NCBI GenBank assembly: GCA_029933115.1 | Contig: JAOZOT010000048.1 | Coordinates: 1-14,278 of the forward strand | Source: Anaerolineae bacterium | Lineage (GTDB): Bacteria; Chloroflexota; Anaerolineae; E26-bin7 | Length of the DNA stretch: 14,278 bases | Direction of reading: 5' to 3' | Shown: positions 6,581-13,008 of the stretch, piece by piece | Layout of the letters: each line of letters opens with the position of its first letter | Position numbering within the stretch: position 1 is the first letter of the stretch | Position numbers and translations under genes: made by a program | The notes under the pieces: generated by a model | What the model was told of the DNA's origin: nothing | Seen by the model: only the letters and a program-made list of their open reading frames with translations | The model's database searches: none

Positions 6581-8559
6581 TAAAAAGCCAGAATCTCTAT
6601 GGGAGTACAAAGACTGTGGCTGGAGAGAGGGTTCTAGTCGTAGACGACCGAAGGGACAACATCGAGTTCGTTGTAGATTACGTCCTCAAACCTAATGGCT
6701 ACGAGGCTCTTACGGCCAAGGACGGTGCGGAGGGTCTCCGCAAGGCCCTGACCGAAAACCCCGACCTGATCATCATGGACAACAATATGCCCAAGATGAC
6801 CGGTCTGCAGGTCATGGAAGCCTTGAAAGAAAAAGGGCTCAACATCCCGGTCATTCTGATGACCTTCCACGGTTCGGAGAGCCTGGCCGTACAATTCTTT
6901 CGCCTTGGCGTAAAGGACTACATCATCAAGCCCTTCACTGTAGAAGAGATGCTAGAGGCCATTGACCGCGCTTTGACCGAGGTACGGCTGAGAAAGGAAA
7001 GGGACAAAGCTCTGGCCGATCTAGTACAGGCCAACCGTCAGCTAGAACGCCGAGTCAAGGAACTCAACATCCTCTATGGCATTGGCAAGTCGGTAGCTTC
7101 GCTGTTGGACCTGGAGAAGCTTCTGGGGCGCGTGGTACAAGCCGCCGTCTACATCACCGGGGCCGAGGAAGGCTTCCTGATGCTGGTGGACGAGGAGACC
7201 GGCGAATTATACGTTCGGGCGGCTCAGGGGCCCAAGGAGAAGTACCCGCGCAGCCTGAAACTGAGAGTGGAAGACAGTATCGCCGACGGGGTGGTCAGAA
7301 CCGGTGAAGCAGTGATGATTGGGGGCTCGGCCAAAGAAAACGACCTGAGAACAGTCTACCTGGTCAAGGCGCTCTTGAGCGCTCCTTTGAAGACCAAAGA
7401 CAAGGTCATCGGCGTCCTCAGCGTTGATAATAAAACCTCCAGCAAAACTTTTACCGACAACGACCTGTATCTGCTCTCGGCTCTGGCCGACTATGCGGCT
7501 ATCGCTATCGAGAACGCACGGCTTTTTACCGCTGTGAAAAGCGAACAAAGCAAGCTAGGGACCATCATCGGCAGCACAGAAGACGCCGTCATTGTCACCG
7601 ATAGTGAAATGCGGGTGCTCCTGCTCAACAAGGCAGCGCGGAAAGCCTTTGGCATAAAATCAGCAGAGGTAACCAACAAGCCCATAGCCCAAATCGTTAA
7701 GAACGATTCCCTGATTGAGCTCTTCGTGCGCTCGATTGATGGTAGCCAGGCAAAACAAGGGGAGATTCCTCTGGAAGACGGGCGCACTCTCAACGCTAAC
7801 TTGACCCCCATCCCTGGCGTGGGCTATGTGGCTGTGATGCAGGACATCACCCACCTCAAAGAGTTGGACAGAATGAAATCAGAGTTCGTGTCCACTGTCT
7901 CCCACGATCTGCGCTCGCCGTTGACCACCATTAAGGGCTTTGTCCAACTTTTGCCCAAGGCCGGCCCCCTCACCCCCCAGCAGCAGGAGTTCAGGACCAA
8001 AATCTTGAACAGCGTAGAGAACATCACTGAACTGATTGAAGACCTGCTTGACATCGGCAAGATCGAGGCCGGCGTAGGTCTGGAGATGGACGTTTGCCAA
8101 CTGGATGCCATCATCAACAAAGTTGTGGAGAATCTGAGAAGCCAGGCCGAGGCCAAGGGGCAGCGCCTGCACGTAGAGTTACCCCCGCAACTTCCCCCGG
8201 TGTTGGGCAATGACCTCCGTCTAGGACAAGTGGTAGCCAACCTGGTGAGCAACGCTATCAAGTACACCCCTGACGGAGGTTTGATCAATGTACGAGCCCG
8301 CAATAGCAACGATCAGGTAATAGTCAGCGTGCAAGACACAGGCCTCGGTATCCCCCCGGCCGACCAGCCCTATATCTTTGACAAGTTCTACCGGGTCAAG
8401 AGCCCAGAAACCGAGGGCATCAGCGGTACAGGATTGGGTCTGGCCATCGTCAAATCGGTTATCGAGCGGCACAATGGCCGGGTGTGGGTTGAAAGCGAGC
8501 CCGGCGTGGGCAGCACCTTCACTTTTATTTTGCCCAAATACAACGGGCGAAAGATGTAG
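6565..8559 (+). CDS. Sensor histidine kinase, REC-GAF-PAS-HisKA-HATPase
   Basis: A 664-aa two-component kinase with an N-terminal receiver and no predicted membrane segment, so probably cytosolic. REC (about 21-135): acid pocket D27/D28, phosphoacceptor Asp72 in MDNNMPKMTG, conserved Thr100 and Lys122 (IIKPF). A coiled linker (135-170) leads to a GAF domain (about 170-320) and a PAS domain (about 325-430). HisKA has His447 in VSTVSHDLRSPL. The ATPase shows the N box (VSNAIKYTPDGG, Asn563), G1 DTGLGIP (591-597), the F box FDKFYR and G2 GTGLGLAIVK (621-630). All catalytic residues are present. The start is uncertain: GTG 6565 has a weak ribosome site; GTG 6616 (GGGAG 10 nt upstream) would still keep the whole REC domain. 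No response regulator is adjacent, so it probably passes phosphate to an unlinked partner. Confidence 0.93.
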   Translation: MNVVKLKSQNLYGSTKTVAGERVLVVDDRRDNIEFVVDYVLKPNGYEALTAKDGAEGLRKALTENPDLIIMDNNMPKMTGLQVMEALKEKGLNIPVILMTFHGSESLAVQFFRLGVKDYIIKPFTVEEMLEAIDRALTEVRLRKERDKALADLVQANRQLERRVKELNILYGIGKSVASLLDLEKLLGRVVQAAVYITGAEEGFLMLVDEETGELYVRAAQGPKEKYPRSLKLRVEDSIADGVVRTGEAVMIGGSAKENDLRTVYLVKALLSAPLKTKDKVIGVLSVDNKTSSKTFTDNDLYLLSALADYAAIAIENARLFTAVKSEQSKLGTIIGSTEDAVIVTDSEMRVLLLNKAARKAFGIKSAEVTNKPIAQIVKNDSLIELFVRSIDGSQAKQGEIPLEDGRTLNANLTPIPGVGYVAVMQDITHLKELDRMKSEFVSTVSHDLRSPLTTIKGFVQLLPKAGPLTPQQQEFRTKILNSVENITELIEDLLDIGKIEAGVGLEMDVCQLDAIINKVVENLRSQAEAKGQRLHVELPPQLPPVLGNDLRLGQVVANLVSNAIKYTPDGGLINVRARNSNDQVIVSVQDTGLGIPPADQPYIFDKFYRVKSPETEGISGTGLGLAIVKSVIERHNGRVWVESEPGVGSTFTFILPKYNGRKM

Positions 8560-8607
8560 TTGCAAGAACACAGGAACGACACAGGTTGAAAAATTTAAGG
8601 AGCAAAT

Positions 8608-8630
8608 CGGGCGAAAGCCCGTTTTTGTTT
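8608..8630 (+). terminator. Intrinsic terminator after the sensor kinase gene
   Basis: CGGGC-GAAA-GCCCG stem-loop (8608-8621) followed by TTTTTGTTT. A perfect 5-bp GC-rich stem with a GNRA-type loop, about 50 nt after the kinase stop codon. Confidence 0.88.
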
Positions 8631-8646
8631 CGAGTTCACAACCGAT

Positions 8647-8675
8647 TTTACCAGATGGCCGAGATGTGATAGAAT
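8647..8675 (+). promoter_or_regulatory. Probable promoter for the DUF6391-like gene and holA
   Basis: TTTACC (8647-8652), a 17-nt spacer and an extended -10 TGATAGAAT (-10 at 8670-8675). Transcription would start near 8682, giving a 150-nt leader containing the folded element at 8704-8808. Confidence 0.55.
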
Positions 8676-8703
8676 AGAGAGCAAAGAGGACTGCAACTAC
8701 TCA

Positions 8704-8808
8704 CCCTCCCGCAGGTTTGGACTTTGGGCACAAAAATGTGCCCCGGTCGGATGTTGAATCCCGCATAAGCCGTCAACCGTAACCTGCGGGAGGGGCCGCT
8801 GCGCAGGT
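8704..8808 (+). ncRNA. Structured leader element with alternative pairings, unclassified
   Basis: A 14-bp perfect outer helix pairs 8704-8717 with 8781-8794. Inside it are a perfect hairpin GGGCACA-AAAA-TGTGCCC (8726-8743) and a small hairpin GGAT-GTTGA-ATCC (8749-8761) whose loop is fully complementary to TCAAC (8773-8777), allowing a pseudoknot. The 3' strand of the outer helix (ACCTGCG, 8782-8788) can instead pair with CGCAGGT at 8802-8808, a copy of the 5' strand (8710-8716). This resembles a cis-acting switch, but I could match it to no riboswitch class I know (TPP, cobalamin, SAM, c-di-GMP, c-di-AMP, fluoride, ZTP and others checked by eye). It also shares sequence with the palindromic element at 12521-12633, so a dispersed intergenic repeat is the main alternative. 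Confidence 0.5.
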
Positions 8809-8831
8809 GCAAAAAGCAAAGGGAAGAGACC

Positions 8832-9332
8832 ATGAACATACTTGAAATACCCTTCATCGCCGCCATTCGACAGAACCACGCGCTGGAACACGCCACCATT
8901 CACGTTTTGACTCAACGCAACCCTTACCTGCGGCTGGTGGGGCGCACCACGCCCAGAGGGTTTCTCATCTACGGCGAAGTAGATACCGAACTCGTGACCG
9001 AGGCCGCTGCAGAAGCGCTGACACGGCTGCAAAGCGGAGAAAGAGGGCTGGCTGTTCATCCCCGCTGTGGCACCAACCTCGCCACGGCCGGGGTACTGGC
9101 CGGCCTCTCTGCCTTCGCGGTCACAAGCGTTCGCTCCAAATCCCGCCTGGCCAAGCTGCCTCAGATCCTTCTGGCTACCACGGCAGCCATCATCGTGGCC
9201 CAACCCCTGGGCCTGGCTCTGCAGGAATACCTGACCACCTCGCCACAAGTGGAAGGGGTCCGGATTGCAAAGATCACGCGGCAAGTGATGGGCAGAATCA
9301 CCGTCCACCGGGTGGACCTGGAGCGAGGGTGA
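8832..9332 (+). CDS. DUF6391-like protein of unknown function
   Basis: A 166-aa protein. The conserved-looking N-terminal motif NHALEHATIHVL (15-26) and HPRCGTN (76-82) resemble the uncharacterised DUF6391 family of cyanobacteria and Chloroflexota; this assignment is from memory of the motif, not a search. His16, His20 and His24 together with His76 and Cys79 could bind a metal, an inference only. Two hydrophobic stretches (about 83-99 and 110-130) suggest two membrane helices with a positively charged loop between them (RSKSRLAK). The ATG at 8832 is preceded by GGGAAGAG (8821-8828). The stop overlaps the GTG of holA by 4 nt, so the pair forms an operon behind the folded leader. Confidence 0.8.
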   Translation: MNILEIPFIAAIRQNHALEHATIHVLTQRNPYLRLVGRTTPRGFLIYGEVDTELVTEAAAEALTRLQSGERGLAVHPRCGTNLATAGVLAGLSAFAVTSVRSKSRLAKLPQILLATTAAIIVAQPLGLALQEYLTTSPQVEGVRIAKITRQVMGRITVHRVDLERG

Positions 9333-10327
9333 AAATGTTCTACGTCCTGCACGGCGAGGACGAGTTCTCGCGCTCCGAAGTTCTGGCGAAAATGAAGGCC
9401 CGGATGGGCGACCCGGCCATGGCCGACCTCAATACCACAGTCCTTGACGGGACCAAAGTCAGCCTCTCCGAGTTGATGCACGCCTGCGACGCTGTGCCTT
9501 TCCTGGCCGACCGGCGCCTGGTCATCGTCGAGGGGCTCTTGACCAGATTGGAGGCCGGAGGGAAGGAGCAGCCCGCCTGGAAAAAGGAATACCTGGAGGC
9601 ACTGACAGCCTATCTGGAGCGCCTGCCGGAGACCACGCGCCTGGTCTTCCTGGAAAGCAAATCTCTCAATCCCAATCACTCTGTCCTCAAGCTGGCCCTG
9701 GCCGACAAGGAGCGAGGGTATGTTAAGGAATTTCGACCGCCGACGAGCGGCAAGCTGCGACGGTGGATTACAGATCGGGTGGAGAGGAAAGGAGGCGAGA
9801 TCGAGCCCTCGGCGGCTGAGGCCCTGGCTGCTTTCGTCGGCAGCGACCTGCGCCTGCTAGATCAAGAACTCGACAAGCTCGTCTCCTACGTGAACAGAGC
9901 CCGGCCAATCACCAGAGCCGACGTGCACCTCCTCGTCAGCTACGCCCAGCAGGCCAACGTCTTCGAGATGGTAGATGCCCTCGGAAGGCGCGACGGCGAG
10001 CAGGCTCTCAAGCTCCTGCACCGCCTGCTCGAAGATGGGGAACATCCCCTCTCGCTGCTGGGCATGATCGTCCGTCAATTCAGGATCATGATTCAGGTCA
10101 AAGACCTGATAGCGCGGGGGGTTCCTCCCGCCAAGGTCGGCGCTCAGTTAGGACTCCACCGCTTCGTGGCCGAGAAGGGCCTGCGGCAGTCGCGAAACTT
10201 CTCGATGAAGCAGCTCGAGACCATCTACGGCAAGCTGTTGGAGACAGACCTGGCTATCAAAACCGGCCGGATGGACCAGGTCCTGGCGCTGGATATGCTG
10301 GTGGTGGGGCTGAGCAAAAGCAGATAG
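9329..10327 (+). CDS. holA: DNA polymerase III subunit delta
   Basis: A 332-aa protein matching HolA, the wrench subunit of the clamp-loader complex that opens the beta sliding clamp at primed DNA. Family signatures: N-terminal LHGEDEFSR (7-15), PFLADRRLVIVEG (57-69) where delta contacts the clamp and folds, LVFLESKSL (105-113), GSDLRLLDQELDKL (171-184), and the C-terminal helical domain with NVFEMVDALGRRD and LLETDLAIKTGRMD (303-316). Like other delta subunits it lacks an intact Walker A. Length is typical (about 330-340 aa). The GTG at 9329 overlaps the previous stop; an ATG two codons later (9335) with GAGGG 5 nt upstream is equally credible and would remove only two residues. It ends at a long hairpin and faces the convergent acyl-CoA synthetase gene. 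Confidence 0.93.
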   Translation: MKMFYVLHGEDEFSRSEVLAKMKARMGDPAMADLNTTVLDGTKVSLSELMHACDAVPFLADRRLVIVEGLLTRLEAGGKEQPAWKKEYLEALTAYLERLPETTRLVFLESKSLNPNHSVLKLALADKERGYVKEFRPPTSGKLRRWITDRVERKGGEIEPSAAEALAAFVGSDLRLLDQELDKLVSYVNRARPITRADVHLLVSYAQQANVFEMVDALGRRDGEQALKLLHRLLEDGEHPLSLLGMIVRQFRIMIQVKDLIARGVPPAKVGAQLGLHRFVAEKGLRQSRNFSMKQLETIYGKLLETDLAIKTGRMDQVLALDMLVVGLSKSR

Positions 10328-10336
10328 CCCAACGCA

Positions 10337-10372
10337 AAAGGGTCCGAGTTTCATCGAAACTTCGGACCCTTT
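10337..10372. terminator. Long hairpin between convergent genes, probably a bidirectional terminator
   Basis: AAAGGGTCCGA (10337-10347) pairs perfectly with TCGGACCCTTT (10362-10372), and GTTTC pairs with GAAAC inside, giving 16 bp with one bulged T. It lies 10 nt after the holA stop and 17 nt from the end of the opposing gene. The A- and T-rich ends of the stem provide short U runs in either direction. Confidence 0.85.
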
Positions 10373-10388
10373 GACTTTCACCCGCCGG

Positions 10389-12110
10389 CTAGTCCTGGGC
10401 CAATTTCTTTTTCTCCTCCTCGACCAGCACGCGGCGCAGGATTTTGCCCACCATAGTCTTGGGCAGCGACTCACGGAACTCGACGAATTTGGGGACTTTG
10501 TAGGGAGCCAGGTTTTCGCGGCAGAAGGCAATTATCTCCTCCTCCGTTGCCGTCTCGCCTGGCTTGAGGACAACATAGGCTTTGACCCGTTCGCCTTTCT
10601 CCACGCCCACAGGGACGCCAGCCACGGCCGCTTCCATGACCTTGGGATGCTGATAGAGCACGTCCTCCACTTCGCGAGGGTAGATGTTGTAGCCGCCCGC
10701 TCCCAGGATCATGTCTTTTTTGCGGTCAACGATCTGGAAATAGCCGTCCTCGTCCATCCGGGCAATGTCGCCGGTATACAGCCAGCCCTTGCGCAGCGTG
10801 TTGGCCGTCTCCTCGGGATTGTTCCAGTAACCTTTCATGACCTGAGGGCCTCTGATCACCAACTCGCCAACCTCGCCGGGCGGTAGTTCTTTCTCCCCCG
10901 TCTCCACATCCACGATCTTGGCTTCGGTGTCGGGGAAGGGCACGCCGATGGTGCCGATCTTGCTCCGGCCAAAGATGGGGTTGGCATGGGTGACCGGGCT
11001 GGCCTCACTGAGCCCGTATCCCTCGACCAGCCTACCCCCTGTGATAGCCTGGAATTTCTCCTGCACCTCCACAGGCAGCCCCGCCGCGCCGCTGATACAA
11101 GCCTTGATAGAACTGACGTCAAATTTGCTGATCTCCGGGTAGTTGTTGATGGCCACGTACATGGCCGGCACCCCGGTGAAAATAGTGGGGTGATGTTTGT
11201 TGATGGACTTCAGGATGTGGATCAGGACGCGGGGGTTGGGGATGAGAAGCATAGCCCCCCCGATGAGGATGCCGTGGTTCATGCACGTGGTCATGCCGTA
11301 GCTGTGAAACAGAGGTAAAGCAGTGAGCAGGACCTCCTTACCCTCTTCGCTTTTGGTGAACCAATAGCGAGTTTGAACGGCATTGGCCAACAGGTTGCTG
11401 TGGGTGAGTTCGGCGCCTTTGGAGATGCCGGTAGTGCCACCGGTGTACATCAGCACGGCCGTATCTTTCGGACTAACTTCGACCGGGGTTGGTTCGGCCG
11501 GGGCGCTTTTCAGCAGGTCCTGGAACCAATAAGTGTCGGCCTCGCCTGAAATATCCTGGTAGTGGCCCTCCTTCTTCTCCACAGCCAAAGTGAAGAGGAA
11601 CTTGAGCAGGCCGGGGAAATACTCCTTGATGTTGGTGACGATGACCCGCTTGAGGGGGGTCTCGGCCCTGATTTTCTTGACGGTGGGGTACATCAGAGAG
11701 AGGGAGACGATGGTCTCGGCGCCGGAGTCGTTGAGTTGGTGCTGGAGCTCACGGGCCACGTATTGGGGGTTGCAGGGCACGATGATCCCGCCGCACATGA
11801 GGATGGCGTAATAGGCTATGATAAACTGAGGGCAGTTAGGCAGATAGAGGGCGACCCGGTCCCCCTTCTTCACCCCAAGCTGTTGCAAAGCTGCGGCGAA
11901 GCGTTTGGTGAGATCGTAAATCTCGCGGTAGGTCATCTTGGCGTCGAGGAGCATGTTGCCCAGAGGCTCGACGACGTTGCCAAAGATGGTAGCCGTGTTG
12001 TTAGGATACTTGCGGGCAGTATCCGCCAAGATCTGGTACAGGGGGATGTCGGGGTAGGCGATACTCGGTGGCACACTTGCCTCGTAATGCTCAAGCCAGG
12101 GCTTCTCCAT
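10389..12110 (-). CDS. Long-chain acyl-CoA synthetase (AMP-forming)
   Basis: A 573-aa enzyme of the ANL superfamily that activates a fatty acid to acyl-AMP and then acyl-CoA. Motifs seen: phosphate loop MYTGGTTGISKG (221-232), YGLSEASPV (365-373), YTGDIARMDEDGYFQIVDRKKDMI (445-468, with Asp448 contacting ribose), GGYNIYPREVE (472-482), and the catalytic C-terminal Lys556 in PKTMVGKILRR. Length fits FadD-like ligases; the exact chain-length preference cannot be read from the sequence. The start is ATG at 12110 because AAGGAGGAG lies 6 nt upstream; the frame stays open further, to an ATG at 12290, but that codon lies inside the promoter, so the extension is not real. The gene appears monocistronic, with its own promoter and a leader of about 160 nt, and converges on holA. 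Confidence 0.92.
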   Translation of the reverse strand: MEKPWLEHYEASVPPSIAYPDIPLYQILADTARKYPNNTATIFGNVVEPLGNMLLDAKMTYREIYDLTKRFAAALQQLGVKKGDRVALYLPNCPQFIIAYYAILMCGGIIVPCNPQYVARELQHQLNDSGAETIVSLSLMYPTVKKIRAETPLKRVIVTNIKEYFPGLLKFLFTLAVEKKEGHYQDISGEADTYWFQDLLKSAPAEPTPVEVSPKDTAVLMYTGGTTGISKGAELTHSNLLANAVQTRYWFTKSEEGKEVLLTALPLFHSYGMTTCMNHGILIGGAMLLIPNPRVLIHILKSINKHHPTIFTGVPAMYVAINNYPEISKFDVSSIKACISGAAGLPVEVQEKFQAITGGRLVEGYGLSEASPVTHANPIFGRSKIGTIGVPFPDTEAKIVDVETGEKELPPGEVGELVIRGPQVMKGYWNNPEETANTLRKGWLYTGDIARMDEDGYFQIVDRKKDMILGAGGYNIYPREVEDVLYQHPKVMEAAVAGVPVGVEKGERVKAYVVLKPGETATEEEIIAFCRENLAPYKVPKFVEFRESLPKTMVGKILRRVLVEEEKKKLAQD

Positions 12111-12205
12111 GACTATCTCCTCCTTTTCCACTTGGATGGACCTGCGCAGCGGAAGCCCCCTCTTATACTCCGCAGACTTTTTCGCGGCGCAAGTCACCGG
12201 GGTCA

Positions 12206-12253
12206 GCGTGGATAAGGCTGATGCTAGCCTTTGCTCCTTCAGGGTTCCCACGC
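12206..12253 (-). other. Folded segment in the acyl-CoA synthetase leader
   Basis: Nested helices in the untranslated leader: GCGTGG (12206-12211) with CCACGC (12248-12253), enclosing AAGGCT (12214-12219) with AGCCTT (12226-12231). No U-run follows and no riboswitch class is recognised; a regulatory role is possible but unproven. Confidence 0.35.
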
Positions 12254-12278
12254 CGACGGCCATTAAACTCTTTTCTCC

Positions 12279-12307
12279 AGTATAATGCATTTAAAGATGC
12301 TTGTCAA
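12279..12307 (-). promoter_or_regulatory. Promoter for the acyl-CoA synthetase gene
   Basis: On the minus strand TTGACA (12302-12307), a 17-nt spacer and TATACT (12279-12284). Predicted transcription start is near 12272, giving a leader of about 160 nt before the ATG at 12110. Confidence 0.82.
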
Positions 12308-12320
12308 GAGCGAAAACCGT

Positions 12321-12419
12321 CTACTTCCTCATGCTCAAGCCAATGCGCCTTCGCTCCAGATCAAGGCTGATGGCTTCCATCACATCGCCCACCGAGACCA
12401 CTTCCAGAGAGGTAACAGT
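12321..12419 (-). pseudogene. C-terminal remnant of an S1 RNA-binding-domain protein
   Basis: Reading leftward, 32 sense codons between an in-frame TAA (12420-12422) and a TAG (12321-12323) encode the second half of an S1 domain: SVGDVMEAISLDLERRRIGL followed by SMRK. The VGD-V-x8-LD-x-ERRRIGLSMR pattern is the signature of the last strands of S1 repeats in ribosomal protein S1 and related proteins. There is no start codon or ribosome site, and the upstream part of the domain is missing, so this is the tail of a truncated gene. The break (about 12415) lies next to the palindrome-rich element, and the remnant ends 14 nt from the -35 of the acyl-CoA synthetase promoter. Confidence 0.6.
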
Positions 12420-12443
12420 TTAGTTTTGTGGGGGCATTTGGCC

Positions 12444-12663
12444 TGACCCCCGAGCTAAAGCTCAGGGCTGAGCAACTCAAGCCCGCTGAAGCGGGCTATC
12501 GGCCCGCGTAGATGGCCAGTAACTACTCACCTCGCTCGGCTTGGATTTGCAATCCAAGCCTATAGCGGCCAACTTGCTTCAATTTTGTCCGTTGGACCCG
12601 CCGGATGGCAAATCCGGCGGGAGCAAGTGAGTAATTATACGTACTGAAAAGGGCCGGGGGTCA
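12444..12663. repeat. Palindrome-rich intergenic element (MITE/REP-like), no coding capacity
   Basis: The 9-bp inverted ends TGACCCCCG (12444-12452) and CGGGGGTCA (12655-12663) enclose about 220 bp packed with perfect hairpins: GAGCT-AA-AGCTC (12452-12463), AGCCCGC-TGAA-GCGGGCT (12480-12497), a 10-bp stem GGCTTGGATT with loop TGC (12538-12560), and a 10-bp stem CCCGCCGGAT with loop GGCAA (12597-12621). A further inverted pair, TACTCAC (12524-12530) and GTGAGTA (12627-12633), brackets the last two. No target-site duplication is evident. It could be a non-autonomous mobile element, a cluster of REP-like units, or a structured RNA. Confidence 0.55.
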
Positions 12664-12677
12664 ATGGCGTCTCAAAC

Positions 12678-12732
12678 TCTAACAAAACTCTAACATTCCT
12701 CTAGCGTTCTTCTAACAGTAGCAAGGTAGAAT
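12678..12732 (+). promoter_or_regulatory. Promoter with four 11-bp-period TCTAAC repeats, PhoB/PhoP-like layout
   Basis: TCTAAC at 12678, 12689 and 12711 and TCTAGC at 12700: starts exactly 11 bp apart. The last repeat ends 10 bp before a -10 box, TAGAAT (12727-12732); there is no good -35. Direct hexamers at one-turn spacing ending about 10 bp upstream of the -10 are how OmpR/PhoB-family activators bind and replace the -35. The activator itself is not identified. The promoter serves the Cys-rich protein and dnaK; no CIRCE element (TTAGCACTC-N9-GAGTGCTAA) is present. Confidence 0.62.
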
Positions 12733-12762
12733 AAAAGCGCAACAGCCTGAAGGAGAAGCGAT

Positions 12763-12993
12763 ATGAGCAGGAGACCAGCCTGTGCCAATTGCGGCATCGA
12801 AATACGCTGGCAGCCAACCATCGTTGACGGTATACCCTACTGCTGTCCGGGATGCAGTCAGGGTGGCCCCTGCGAGTGCGACTATTCCCGGCTGCCCAGG
12901 ACTGATGATAACACTGCCATTGTGCCTTTTGTCATTCCTGCCCACGCACCTTCTTCCAACGGGAAAAGCGAGCAAGTAAAGAAAAAGAGCTAG
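12763..12993 (+). CDS. Small Cys-rich metal-binding-like protein
   Basis: A 76-aa protein with seven cysteines clustered in the first 39 residues: CANC (7-10), CCPGC (27-31) and CEC (37-39), connected by a short strand-like stretch (IEIRWQPTIVDGIPY). The CxxC...CCxxC layout is that of a zinc-ribbon or metallothionein-like fold; metal binding is inferred. Residues 40-76 are low-complexity and end in a basic KKKS tail. The ATG at 12763 has AAGGAGA (12750-12756) 6 nt upstream. It is the first gene behind the TCTAAC-repeat promoter, and dnaK starts 16 nt after its stop with its own strong ribosome site, so the two are almost certainly cotranscribed. A chaperone or metal-stress link is a guess from context. 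I do not recognise a named family. Confidence 0.85.
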   Translation: MSRRPACANCGIEIRWQPTIVDGIPYCCPGCSQGGPCECDYSRLPRTDDNTAIVPFVIPAHAPSSNGKSEQVKKKS

Positions 12994-13008
12994 AGGAGGT
13001 ATTGTCAG

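Noticed and set aside
8796..12152. Shared 13-mer CCGCTGCGCAGGT at 8796-8808 (plus) and 12140-12152 (minus)
   Set aside because: A few 13-base matches are expected by chance in a window this size; no extended similarity surrounds it.
12111..12290. 60-codon N-terminal extension of the acyl-CoA synthetase
   Set aside because: Its ATG lies between the -35 and -10 of a near-consensus promoter, and the extension has no family resemblance; ATG 12110 has a strong ribosome site.
12664..13008. CIRCE/HrcA operator upstream of dnaK
   Set aside because: No TTAGCACTC-N9-GAGTGCTAA-like inverted repeat is present in the region.
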